Origin: Diorhabda sublineata
Taxonomy: Eukaryota > Arthropoda > Insecta > Coleoptera > Chrysomelidae
Direction of reading: 5' to 3'
DNA: 64,000 bases
Assembly (NCBI RefSeq): GCF_026230105.1
Contig: NC_079474.1
Coordinates: 30,518,294-30,582,293, forward strand
Part shown: piece after piece, positions 1 to 12,600 of the stretch
Layout of the letters: each line of letters begins with the position of its first letter
Numbering within the stretch: position 1 is the stretch's first letter
Made by a program: the position numbers and the translations under genes
Notes under the pieces: model-generated
Databases searched by the model: none
The model's input: only the letters and a program-made list of their open reading frames with translations
What the model was told of the DNA's origin: nothing

Positions 1-337
1 TTTCATGTTTTTACTATGAGTATTTTGCACATATTTTACAGATAGTTTTAACTCGTCGTGGGACACCTTGTATATGTTATCCTGATGAAATAAGAAAAAT
101 AAGAAAACAAGCAAGCACCATATTGATTCTTTATTTTATGCGGAAAATTCTTCCGAACATGGAAATCAATGGAAAAAAACATTATTGCTTCGGGCTCACG
201 GAGAAATATATTCAAAAATACGAACGAAACCAAATATTCAGCAAAAGTTTCGTATTACTGAAATTCTGAATATCGATTTTAATAAATTATTCCCGTTCCA
301 AAATACCTAAATATTTATATATTTATATCTTTTTCAG
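1..337. other. Sequence upstream of exon 1
   Basis: AT-rich sequence ending in the polypyrimidine tract and AG acceptor of exon 1. The first bases include GGGACACCTTGTATAT, which resembles the ends of Tc1-like and related DNA elements, but it is too short to assign. No promoter can be placed; the acceptor implies it lies further left. Confidence 0.5.
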
Positions 338-661
338 ATCCTGTCACAACTGCAAACATCTTCAACTCCAAGTTAATATGATTGCAGCTTCCTAACATTC
401 GAATTTACGAGACGTTTCGTATCCTGTAAATTAATATGAACACCTCATTACTTGAAGATGAAATATTCAGGACCAATCTCACTATAGATCAGTGCAAAGC
501 AAAGTATGCTACTGAAACTCAGAATTTATCGGAAACTCAGCCCCAACGATTTTGTAAAGTCATATCGGATAGTGTTTTGTGTTGGCCACCTACTCCTTAT
601 AACAGCACTGCTACAATTAGATGTTTTTCTGAGTTATTCAATATCAAGTATGATGACACAC
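338..661 (+). CDS. Dh44-R: DH44 receptor exon 1 (5'UTR 338-435, coding 436-661)
   Basis: A pyrimidine-rich acceptor ending in AG at 336-337 precedes about 98 bases of 5'UTR. An in-frame TAA at 427-429 lies directly upstream, so the ATG at 436 must be the start unless another exon is spliced in. Coding runs 226 bases and ends phase 1 before a strong donor (GTAAGT from 662). It encodes residues 1-75 with four of the six ectodomain cysteines (C20, C40, C49, C63). The start MNTSLLEDEIF is hydrophilic, so there is no classical signal peptide. The acceptor means at least one more non-coding exon lies left of the window. Confidence 0.85.
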
Positions 662-3600
662 GTAAGTATATGGTTTAGTTTCTAATATGTTCAAATTATT
701 ATCATCTGTCTTTCGAAATAATCATAGATATTCATATGTTTTGTAACTTCTTATTTATTTCATGTTTTTGTTACTAAAAAGTCTTAGGTCTTCTATGTTT
801 GAAAATTAGTTTTTGAAACAGTAAATAATATGACTTGACATTAACAACATAATATACAAAATAAATTATCGAAATATTTTATAGAACTAAAATCTAAAAC
901 ATTCAAAAACATGTATACATATAATAAACATTTAAGTATTCATAAAACGAAATAAAAGGTGATGAATACAATAAAAAAACTGCATAACAAACCATGAAAT
1001 ATCAAAAATACCTGGAACGGGATGGAATTCAAAAAACATACAATAAAATTGGATTTTGGAGTAGAAATTTCAATAATAAAAAAGACCTGACCAATTTGTA
1101 TATCTGTTTTATGAATTTCATCGATTTACTAATTAATTTTTGCCATTTATTTTTGAGATATGAATAACGAAGAAAATAGATGCGAATTTTGATATTAATG
1201 TTATAGGGTATCTATTGATCAATATAATTATACAATTTGTTAATATCAAATCACATTTTGATAAAGATCGAAATAGGTTAGAACGTCAAAATTTTCATTT
1301 GTTTGGAAAACTAAATTCCAAACAGTGAACACATCAAATTAAGAGGATTTAGCAGAAGAGTTATTTAGATATATATCTATCGAATAAACTAAAAATATTG
1401 GAAATAATAAGGAGAAGGGAATAACATCAACAATTCAAAATTATACACCGGCGTGCAAAAAATTGAGGTCACTTTTAAATTTTCATGTTCTTTGAAATTT
1501 TACGTTTTCAGTATTCGCAAACGTTGTACTCTATACTAAAGAAAAATGCATTTTTTTTCTTGATTTATTGATTTATTCTGGAAAAGCAACAAATTAACAT
1601 TTTGGGCGAAATTAAACATTTTGTTATTAGGGAAGATATGGAACTTGCATTGATGACTGCTTGAAGTCGGCCCGGCATACTTTGAATTTAGTTGCGGATC
1701 ACATTCTAGTCGATGTTATCCCATTCCTGCAACAGCAATCTTCTCAGCTCCTGGGCAGTTCTTGGTACTGGTGTGTGTCTGCAGATCAGTTGTCCTAGCT
1801 CGTCTCAGACATCTTCTATGGGATTCATGTTTGTGCAAATTTCCTCCATTCACTCATATTATGAACAAGGTCCCTTGCTTCTTTCCAGTTTATTGTTCGT
1901 TCATTCATTATTTCTGTTATAACCGTATCCCACGTTGTTCTTGGTGTACCTCTTTTTCCGTTTTCCCCCATTTTTGCTTTCCATATTCGTTCTTCATTCA
2001 TTCGTTGTATCCCCACCATTTTAGTTGTCATTCCTTATATAAGCTAATGTAGGTTGTTTACATCTATGTTTTCTATTTTGATTTTTTTTGTGAATTACAA
2101 ATAAGATCACACAATATTGAAATGAGACTCTGAATACCAGTTTCTTAACTCCAACAAAAATACTCGTTAATCAAATCGATCATCGAAGTCAAGGTCAATG
2201 TTTTCTTCGATTGTGAAGGTATAGTGCGATCAAAGATCGTTCTGTTTACTGTGAACTGGATCTTGAAAGGTGTGAGTTTACTAAAGCCCTTAGACAATAT
2301 TCTTGGCGTTAGGAAGGTCGCGACAAAGCAGATGAAAGCCAACACTAGAAAAGCCTTCCAGTAATACGTCCAGTTAATCGATACAATGTATGTATGAATG
2401 CATTGTTAGATAAAAACATCATTTTGAATCGAGTCAAAATAATATCACTTCTCCATGGTCACATATCATGGTCAATGAACTAACAATTCCTTCTCACATA
2501 TTCTTATAGTCTAAAGGTATAATCATGTTTAACGACATATTGAAACTATCAAAATAAATAACATAAATTTCCCGCTGCTCATATTAGATTATTTTCAATA
2601 TTAACAATGATGTTGAACTTAAAGAGATACGATGTATTTGAAATTCGTTCAATCTCATAAAAAATTATCCAAACGCACACCTTTATAGTAAGGATATTAT
2701 TGAAATATTTCTATACCTAACGAGAAGCCTCGTTTATTATAATTTATATGGGGTAAATATAAATGAGATTAATAAATTCTTACCGCATTCAAAAGGAACT
2801 GCACAATGAATTAGGCTTTTAGCTAATGCTCTGATAAAACATTCTGTGTTTGCCATGCTATTTAATTTTCTACTTACCTTAGAGCATACGGTAGTCCAAG
2901 TTCTGCTCGGTTATCTGTATGGCCTTCGGGCACTAAAGTTGAATACAATTTTAATTTTCAGATTTCCTGGAAAGCGGAACGAATTTTCTTTTACAAAATA
3001 TGAATTCAAATTAGATAATTTCAATATTTTAATTGAAAATCACGTAAAAATGAAGAATCTGGGTAATGGAAAAATATTATGAGGTCTTCTCAATTATTTC
3101 CAATTTCTTCCTAGCAATTTTATTTCTATTGAAAACGTTCAAATACATTAAACAAATAGCTCATGTGATTTAGTGCTAGAAAAGTCCTCCAAGGAGTTTG
3201 ATCATGAAATTTTCCACAAGCATTCAATATAAAAAGAAAGATACTGAAGCTTTTGATGAAACTTTCACTATCATCAGATTTATAAAATCGCAGAGAATAT
3301 GATGTATAAAACGAAGGAAAAATAATAGTTAAAAAAATAACAAAATGGAAGTCTGTGGATAGTGGAGTAATACCCAAGACAGAAAAAAATGGGGAAAAAT
3401 AACGGAAAAACCAAAACATGAAGGAAACTAGTTTGAAAAAAAAGAAGAATGAATGGAACGTGGATTGACTCATTACAAGAAACGACTCAAAGAGCTCTTA
3501 TTCTTAATGAAAATACTATATATATACAAACCAATGTCATATCTTGGAATGAGTTATATCCAATTTTGCTAAAAATATGAACAATATTCAATTTAAATGT

Positions 3601-6600
3601 ATTGAAAGGCGAGAAAAATGATTAGGATTACTCTAAAAAAGAAGTGTTCCTTTTTTTCCACTGTCTGTTAAGAATATCATCTCGTTGTCAACCCAGTTAC
3701 AACTCAAGCATGAAATTTCAATTTAAATTCTGTATCGAACAACGTTGTTTTATTTTTTTTTAGTGTGACTGAAATATCTGGATAAGGCGTGCTCTTTTAC
3801 ATTCTGATAGAAAGAATTTTCATTTCTTCCAATAATATTGTATATCCCTCAATTAAAACTTATATTTCGATTTTTTTCAATTTTTATCAAGTACTGAATC
3901 TTGGAAAAGGGCGTTATTTGATAACAAAATATATATGTTATTTGTACACAAAATATCCCGTTTTTGTGTAACCTGTTTCCCAAATAGTACAATCACCTAC
4001 AAATTCACTTAAACTTATTGTTACGATTTCATCTTGTTCCTGGAGTCAATCCTGCTTGGATATAGAAGAATTCTAAAATTCGGCTTCGATGAGATACCTG
4101 GAATTCATTTGATTTTTGATTTTATAGCAAGCAATTGTTTCTTGAATAATTTTTAGGAAGGTCTATTTATTCATTTGGTTTGTTTTTCTAAATCTTTGGG
4201 GAGTATTCTTTGGATATATAAAGAGTTTATGTTCAGTATATGATAAATAGTTGTAGTGAACAGACCGAATTAGTAAAGTAATTTAAGTAAATTAGCAGGT
4301 AAACAGTTTACCTTCAGTCTCTGAATACGATGGTTATCGAAACTCGCGTCAAACAGTGTAATTGTGAGTGTTGGTGGTGTAAAGAGTGTATTCATAATGA
4401 ATATCGCTAACGGCTCTAGAAATTCCAACTTACCTAGACTTTTTGATATGTTTATTTTTATAAATTGTGTCTTCTATTCTAAAATTAGTTTTTTTTATAA
4501 TTTTTGAAAGAGATAAAAATTTGTCGTTTCTAGCTGTTGCGTTCTTTATCAAAATATTTCAAATGAAAATAATCTCTCTGTAATTTCTTAAGGAATATGA
4601 TTTTGTGAAGATCCATGAAGATTCATGATATATCTGCCAGGTATAGTCACTTATCGCTTCTATTCTATCAACTCGGGAGTGAACAATGAATTTTTATGTC
4701 TGGAAAGCTGAGAAACATTTTTTATTGAATATATTCCTCAGAACCTAATCACATTCAGTTTTATTATCCAACTATTGTTAAGTATACACTCACAGTTAAT
4801 AGCTATTTAGTTAAAAGGTCATATAATATTGTTTATTGAATGTTCCCGTAGATTTTGTAATGAATGACAGCTCATTTTTGTCTCTAACGTACATCACAGA
4901 CAGGAAGTCAATAAAGGAGCTCCGAAGCCCATTACAAAGCGAAGTTGTTATGAAAATAGCAACACCATTTCTGCTTATTGACTTTGAATGAAACACTATG
5001 ACATAATACCCTAAAAGTTACATGGTGTGGCGAAGATGAATCTTTACAATTTCTATATTTCTTAAAAGAAATTTATGTTTGTTTCTACCAAAATTACTCC
5101 GAAACCTATGCAATTATTCTGCATCTCTTATTGAGAAGCTTTCAAGAACCGGCGACATTGTTAGCAAGTTATCTATTCGGATATTTTGCTTTTTATTTGA
5201 CAATAAATTTGCATGATTCGATAAGCTCATTCCAACATCTACCGAGGTAACTAGAACATATTCAAAGTGAATCGATTCTGAAAGTTCGTACCTACATCAA
5301 TTTCAATGTGTCCTCTCAAAACTTCATGAACTTTCTCGTTCATTTTGAAACTACTGTTTAACGGTTAAACAGTTTCTATTTACCAATGACACCTAAAGCT
5401 TTTGTTAACATATTTTGTGCCTTTGCCATAACTTTTTTAACTCGTCTACATTACATCAGAAAATTCTCATCTAATATGTAACTCTGTTACAACCATAAAC
5501 TGAACAAATCACTTCAACTAAATTTATATAATTTAGTTTGTTGCCATGTTTCAAACATCTATTAACAAATCTTAAAATACGATAGTGATCAGTTTACTCT
5601 AACTGTCGGCATGCTATTAAAAATGATTCACAATTTTTGAGAATACTTTAGAGTTCTATAGATTTTTATTTGGGGAAATATTTGCTCAAATTATGCATAA
5701 GCATTAAAGTCTAGTCGTTCATCAGAACGATGGTTGACCGTCTAAGTGTAGTTGAATTTTTTTCGATTCATTGAGATTTTTGCATTTTGACTTGTGGAAT
5801 TCTGTTCCGCTACAGGTTTTACAGAATATTTTTTCATTGTTGTGAGCAAGCTTTCCGTCTGGAAATTAATCAAACTCGAATTACCCTTTGGCATTTTGAA
5901 CTTCTCAGAAACAATATTTGTAGCGAAAAATTCAACGTTCAAATTGATAAACTATCGGTCACTGATGACGTGGTGAGGTGATGGATTAATTATTAAACAA
6001 AATTGCAAACATCAACCCCTATCGTATCTATTAAGAAAATAGATATAAACCCCTAATTAACTACCTGCATTATTCTACTCGATTAAACCGGAAAGAGGCG
6101 CTAACTAGACAATAATGGGTTGCATTAGGTGAATTATGAAATTCAGGTGAAAATCTATTCATTCCATCAAAAATTCTTCCAAATATGTATATATTTATAG
6201 AAATGTGCATAAAACTGACAAACTGTCCAAATTGGCATATGGATTTAGCATAGAATATAAGTTTAATTACTCTAGACTTCACCAACATTTCAATATGTCC
6301 AACTTAATTTTGATTAAAAATGAACGTGAGTTGCTTCTCAAATCATCGATTCATTCAATATCATTACATTGTCCAAGTGTCAAACTCCGGAAATCAATTT
6401 TTTCACTAGCCACACTCTATTTCCATATCACCATTAATTCCCGTGGTTGCACTTGGGATGCATTTTGAAATAAAAAAAAACTCATTAGAATCTCTAGCTC
6501 ACACATCTCAACAGAATAATGAGATTACTGTTATATTTCTGCATTTTTTCATCTACTAGAAAGGCGGATTGCTTTTGAATCTCGAAACCGACATAAAATA

Positions 6601-9600
6601 TGGATGTGCTTCCAGCTAAGTGGTGAAACAAAAACAAATTGTTTGTACTTCAACAATTTCAACAGACAGTTAGTGACTTATCAATGTCATCTAATGTAAT
6701 ACATACTCCACGTTTTTGCTCTCGAAGGAATAAAAAGATAAAATACTAAAAAGCGTCCATATAAAAATTCTGAAAAAAAATATTTCATGAAATAAGTCAA
6801 CTTTTCTAACAACATACTAACTGTTTAAAGTGATAAATACGTTAAGGGAGAATCAAAACCGCAAAATGAAATTGAGAAGACCACGATTTTATATTTAAAG
6901 AGGAAAGTAACCAAAGGTGAGCTAACATTCTGTTTTTGTCCCAAAAATAAAAATCAATTCAAAAATTAACAGGCTTCATAATACATTTAAAGAAAGATTT
7001 AAATTTAAAATTCTGATTAAATTAAATCTCGCGTTTCATAATTGTCATTTAGTCTAATTGTTTATTTAATTTAAGTTCTAAGGTAAAGTCGGAAATGATT
7101 TACTCCAGCACATTGAAGTTTCCTTTAGCGGTAAACGTAAGTTGGGAAAAAATGGCACAATTACTATATATCATGCTTCATCAAGTTCGAGCTCAAGCTA
7201 ATCCGAAGAGGAAAATATTGTTCGGAGACAACATAGAAAAATCTTCTTGGAAATATACGTGCTCAATTTTCACTAACATCTTTATATATCTTCACCTCAT
7301 CAATCAATAAAAGTATCCCCAAAATTAGTATTATGAATTCTTTTTGCATTCATTGTTAATAACGAACTTGGATTAGAAAAATATTATAATTGAGAATAAA
7401 TCATGTGAAACCTTTAATAGTTATTATTACAAAGTAAAAAAACAATTGTTGGATAAAACGTTTTTAACGTCTTTAAGGAGCCTTTACTCGAGAAACCATA
7501 TTACAAATCGGTTATGGGACCATTTCAATCTCAAGGAACCTTCAGTTGAAGTGCCAGCTAGGGTGAGATTATGACACCGGTTTAAACACTGGGTTCTTCA
7601 GTATCGCAGCAAGAAAGGGAGACATAATAGATTCTTTGGATCGCATAGTATACAAGACCCCAAATCTATATATACATACATATCTTCTTAATATCGAATT
7701 AAATTGCAAAATAGACGTAACATATCTAAGAGATGTTCAAATATACACATACTTATAATATTTTGTAAGAAATTGTTCATTTTATAAGATCTGAAATTTC
7801 TAATATGAATAGCTCAAAGAAATTACTCAGTTTACAAAAATCACAGTTCTTCTGCTGCGTTTTCGGAAAAAAAATCCTGACAAAACATACCCGCTGCACC
7901 GGCAGACTCAGGAGCTTCTCTTCCTATGGAGTATCTGGTTAACTATCTGATCAAACTCGATATCTTCTTCACCTTCATTTTCTTCAGTGTTCCTGGTCTT
8001 GTTTTTCTAATTTCTTATTTTACTTTTCTTTTGTTTGTGTTAATTTTTTTCGTCTCATTTGTTTCAATAAGGTCATTTCTACACGACGACGAAGTTATAA
8101 CTAAGGCCACAGTATATCATAAAGAGTTCTAGACCTATACTGCTGCAATCAATCCCGGAAGATGAATGTTCATTGTCATATGTTTGTTTATGTCCAGTTC
8201 CTGAAGTAGATTCTTCTGTTTGAGTGTCAGGTCTCAATGGAGGAGCATTTTATGTTTTAGGTCTAGTCCATATTTAGGACCCTATTCAAGGCCCATATTC
8301 GAATATCTTCACCAACATCAACTTGATCGTGCACTTTACAAATCATGTATAACAAACAATAAATCATCTGAAATTCATAAAATTGAACTAATACTCTACA
8401 ATAAAACACAGTTACAGTATTTAGATCTTTTCTAAGGTTGCAACACAAGTATGGCCGACAACTCGCACCCGACTGACTGGAAAAAATTAATAAGATGTTA
8501 AAGCGAATGAATATGATAGACGTTTGTACCCCAGATCAACGCCTATAGCGTCTTTTGATTGTTGATTGTTGAGAATTGAACTAGTCCATATCAAAACCCC
8601 AACTCCCATTTAGTTACTCCCGTCAAGATGTGTCATGTTTTACTACTAGTAGTGTAGTTATATATAAGAGATAATAGACACACGGAAAACTTGAAGTTTA
8701 AGTTGATTGTAGCAATTTCAGACAGGTAATTGCTAGTGAAATGAGAAAAGTTGAACCATCTATCTCGAGTTGGAAAATCTTCAGCAATTTATATATTTTA
8801 TTTTATTAATATTAGACGTAAAAATTTTTATTTCGCATTATCTCGTAATGACCACCCCGCTCTATCGTATTTTGATATTAATGAAAATCAATTGATTGCA
8901 TGGGAAATATAATATCATTAATTATTTAGTACATCATTGAATTCGACGCAACTATAGTTGCAATTTAATTAAGTGAAAGATAGAATCACAGAATTTCGGA
9001 GAGCACTAATGCTATTGGGACGTAAAATATGTTTATTTCGAAATATGAATGAAGCCCCTGGTTTCTCAACAATGAAGCTATTCATGATCTTTGTGTATAG
9101 TCTACGCGTGAACAATTCGGATGATTCACAATGGGAATATTAAAATCTAGTATGGCAACATTGTGAAAAGTATTACTTTAGAAAGAGACATCAAAATTCA
9201 TTTAATATGTATTCTTCATTAATAATTCCATATGAATGGATCAATAAAACAATTTGAATATCTAGAGATTTGTTGTTTATGATATATTTCATTGCTTAAT
9301 ACGGCGTTATACGAGGGCTACTAGTTGAGATAGACAAATAACAAATATTAATAATTTGATACGGTTTTATTGTTTTTCAATATATTCTCCATTAAGATCA
9401 ATAAACTTTTGCATGTGATCCAATTGTCGAAGCATTTTTTCCATTCCGAATGAGGTACCTCCAAAACATGTGGTTTGAACACATCAACCGCTTCTTCAGG
9501 TGTAAAAAAACTTTGAACTCGCAATTTATTCTTGATCTGCGGTAATAAGATTATTTTTGTGGAGAATGATTCGTGTTCTGGTTTCCCTAATTGTTTCAAA

Positions 9601-12600
9601 GACTTCTCGCCAAGAAATACTGGTGTACCATTCTGAATTGACCGTCCCCCTTTGCTTTAATGGAACATTGGTATCATGTTCAGTTATGCCGAAAAAACAG
9701 GCGATCATTTGCGTCGAAGTGCTTCGTACGAATAACTTTTGATGGATTTGGATGGTCTTGAAAGACCCATACAATCGACTGTTGTTTAGTTTTGTGTCCA
9801 TATGCATGGATCCATGATTAGTCGTTTATCACGATCTTATAGACTTCCTTTGCTCCAATCGACATGAGCTTTTTTGTGTATGTGAGTGAAACTAATACCC
9901 AAGTATGCCTCAATCTTACGGTACAACACATGAAGATCTTGCAACATCAGCTCACGCAAAATATCAATGTTTTATAGCACAACAGCCGTTTTTGATCGAA
10001 CTTCACGAAACGTATCCTATAGCGGAGTACGACCGCGATTGAGAAAGCACTGTAGCTCGAGATGGTGCTTCATCATCAAAATTCGAAGATAATTAATCGG
10101 CTCGCTGCACTTGGTTTAATCCACTTAGTCAACAAATTCATCGCGCGAAAATGTTCACGCTTCAATTCCATTATTAACCATGATGAATGTTTAAAGTTTC
10201 TGTAAGCAACTCAAATAACGGAGTACGATCACTATTAAAAATATCAAACTTTATGGTAACAATGTCAGATTTGCCATAATCACATCAGTGTTGCCATATC
10301 TCAAAACTTAAGTAGCAGTGGAAGCTAAATTTTTTGACAAAATTCATTTAATACAAAATCTATGATGATAATCATTTGACTTTAATCTAGAACATTGAAT
10401 CATCATAATAAATAGAGAAAAACGGAACGAAACCAAATCAAATTACTACTAACTATATTATATTGCCTTTTAGACTAAGTACTGCACGTAATGGTCTTGG
10501 CATACTATCAATTAACGTTTGGCAGTGAAGTGGTATAAACCTGGAACGATTCTTTTGGGACTTGTTATGAGCTTTTTCTTCATTTAACGTATCGATGTTT
10601 TAATCGGTGAGAAATCTGGTCCTCTAGAAAACAATTTTACGAGTGGAACATCTTTTCAATAATATCTAATTTTTCAATTTCTCAGCAGTACGAAAAGTGA
10701 TACCATTAATAGAATGTATGTTTTCAATTTGAGATGTTAAGCACATTAAGGGAGTCATCAGCATTCGAAATACATTTCACGAAGTGTGTTTCAATTTATT
10801 AGCTGGTATGGATACCATATCAAAAAAGAAAACTTCACTTTTTATTGAAGCTAATCGTTTAGAAACAGTTTTCATAACACGACTCCCATTTTTTCAACGC
10901 ATATCAGATGATGAAAGTCTATTCAAACTATGAAATAATGATTCGACTACCGATCAAAAAAAACTTTCTAGGCTCCAGAATCCAGCTTTTTGGACGTTAA
11001 AGCTGCGTCATTCCATATATACAATACGTTGTTCGAATATGTAGTATGCCAATTTTGAACACTGTTAAGTTGCTTTTGGAATAATATGGCTTTGTATGAT
11101 TTCATAATGTTTCTAATGGCATATCTTGACTTATTAGCATTTTCAGCAACTTAAATATGAATCAAATAAAACTGTGCCATTTTCAATAAGTTCAGACAAC
11201 AACATCAATGCTTCAAAAAAGAAACAAAATTGGATTCTTTGGATCATTGAATATTTTTATTCATTTTACAATATCCACTTTTATTTCTAGTAAACAGAAA
11301 CTGATCAATCAACTCAATTTATAAGGGGACATTAAACGAAAAAAAGAAATTGTAATATCATGTTTTGAGTAGTTGGGTTAACTTCTTTGTGCCATACAGA
11401 AGACATTTATCTACTATTTTATACGAGGATTGCAACTCAAGTTTTGAAATATGGTAACACTCATGTGAATATGTCAAAACTGACAGTGCCACAATTGAGT
11501 TTGACACTTTTAATGATGAACATGCTGTCGTACTGTTCACCATTACTAATTTTGAATTGGAGCATTTTAGTGGCTCTGCTGATGAGATATTAGTATTAAT
11601 ATCCATAGTTGCAAGGTATAATTGCACAGTAAATATCATGCAAGCTTTCTTGGGTAGTCTATCATATGAGCGGCCACTAAAGGAACTAAATTTTGTAATG
11701 AAAAATCCAGCTGGCTATTATATTATAATCGTTTTTATATGGACAAGGAATCTGGCTTGAGAGAGCTGGACGAATTGTGATTCTGTACACATTTTGAATC
11801 TTCTAAAATTGATGTAAATATCTCTTTTTTTTGCCATCATTAACAGATCTAGCAAGGAATTGAGTCTTGATATGAAACAAGATCTCTTTGTATATGTCAT
11901 GAAAGGCATACGTATTTTCTGGAAATATTTGATGCATAGATTTTGTTTTCAAAAATTATATTTGAAATGGCTTACAAATTAAATTTCTTCTCCCATAATT
12001 TCATTATACGACAATATGAAATCAGTGTGATGATTCATTTATCTATTAACACCTATAATTGTTTTTCATTTTTTCAGAAAACGCAACAAGAGAATGTCTT
12101 TGGAACGGTACGTGGTCTAAATCCAATTATTCAGCTTGCAGAGAAATCATTGCGTTACCTGCAGATGTTGAGACACAGACAACAATCTACTTTATTGGAT
12201 ATACGTTAAGTCTGGTAACTCTAGCTATAGCGATGACTATATTCACATATTTCAAGTAAGTCCATATATAACAATCACATTGGTTTTATTCCTCTTGACA
12301 ATTTTCATGTCTAATGTATTAAATACATTAAAAATGTTTAACCTCTATCACAAAGTAAGGTACGCCTGCAAATGAATCTTTCTTCAGGTCTGTATGGCCT
12401 CACTTCGGTTAGTAATAAGTTGTGTATTTTGTTGCTGTGTATTATTCAATCCAAATCTTTTGCTTTAGCAATCTGAATAAACTTTTTCTAAATGAAAGTA
12501 AATTAGTTATTCCTTTTTCCCATCTTCACTTTCTGCTTCATATTTCACGAAACCGCATCCTTTCATTTACACGACGATTGCTCAATAGCGGCTAATTATA

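Larger units (their letters stand above)
662..12077 (+). other. DH44 receptor intron 1
   Basis: An 11.4 kb intron with GT/AG ends. Besides the elements listed separately at 1445-2350, 4270-4400 and 9310-10320, it is AT-rich sequence in which I see no gene. Open stretches near 2.8, 3.1, 5.8, 6.2, 7.1, 8.2 and 11.4-11.9 kb are low-complexity or contradict one another on the two strands. Confidence 0.8.

Noticed and set aside
3126..3473. A 115-codon - strand frame rich in Phe and Ser.
   Set aside because: Low complexity from A-rich sequence, with no motif and no splice context.
7880..8450. Suspected retrotransposon polyprotein piece (acidic, Glu/Asp-rich on the - strand).
   Set aside because: No protease, integrase or reverse transcriptase motif; stops in all frames.
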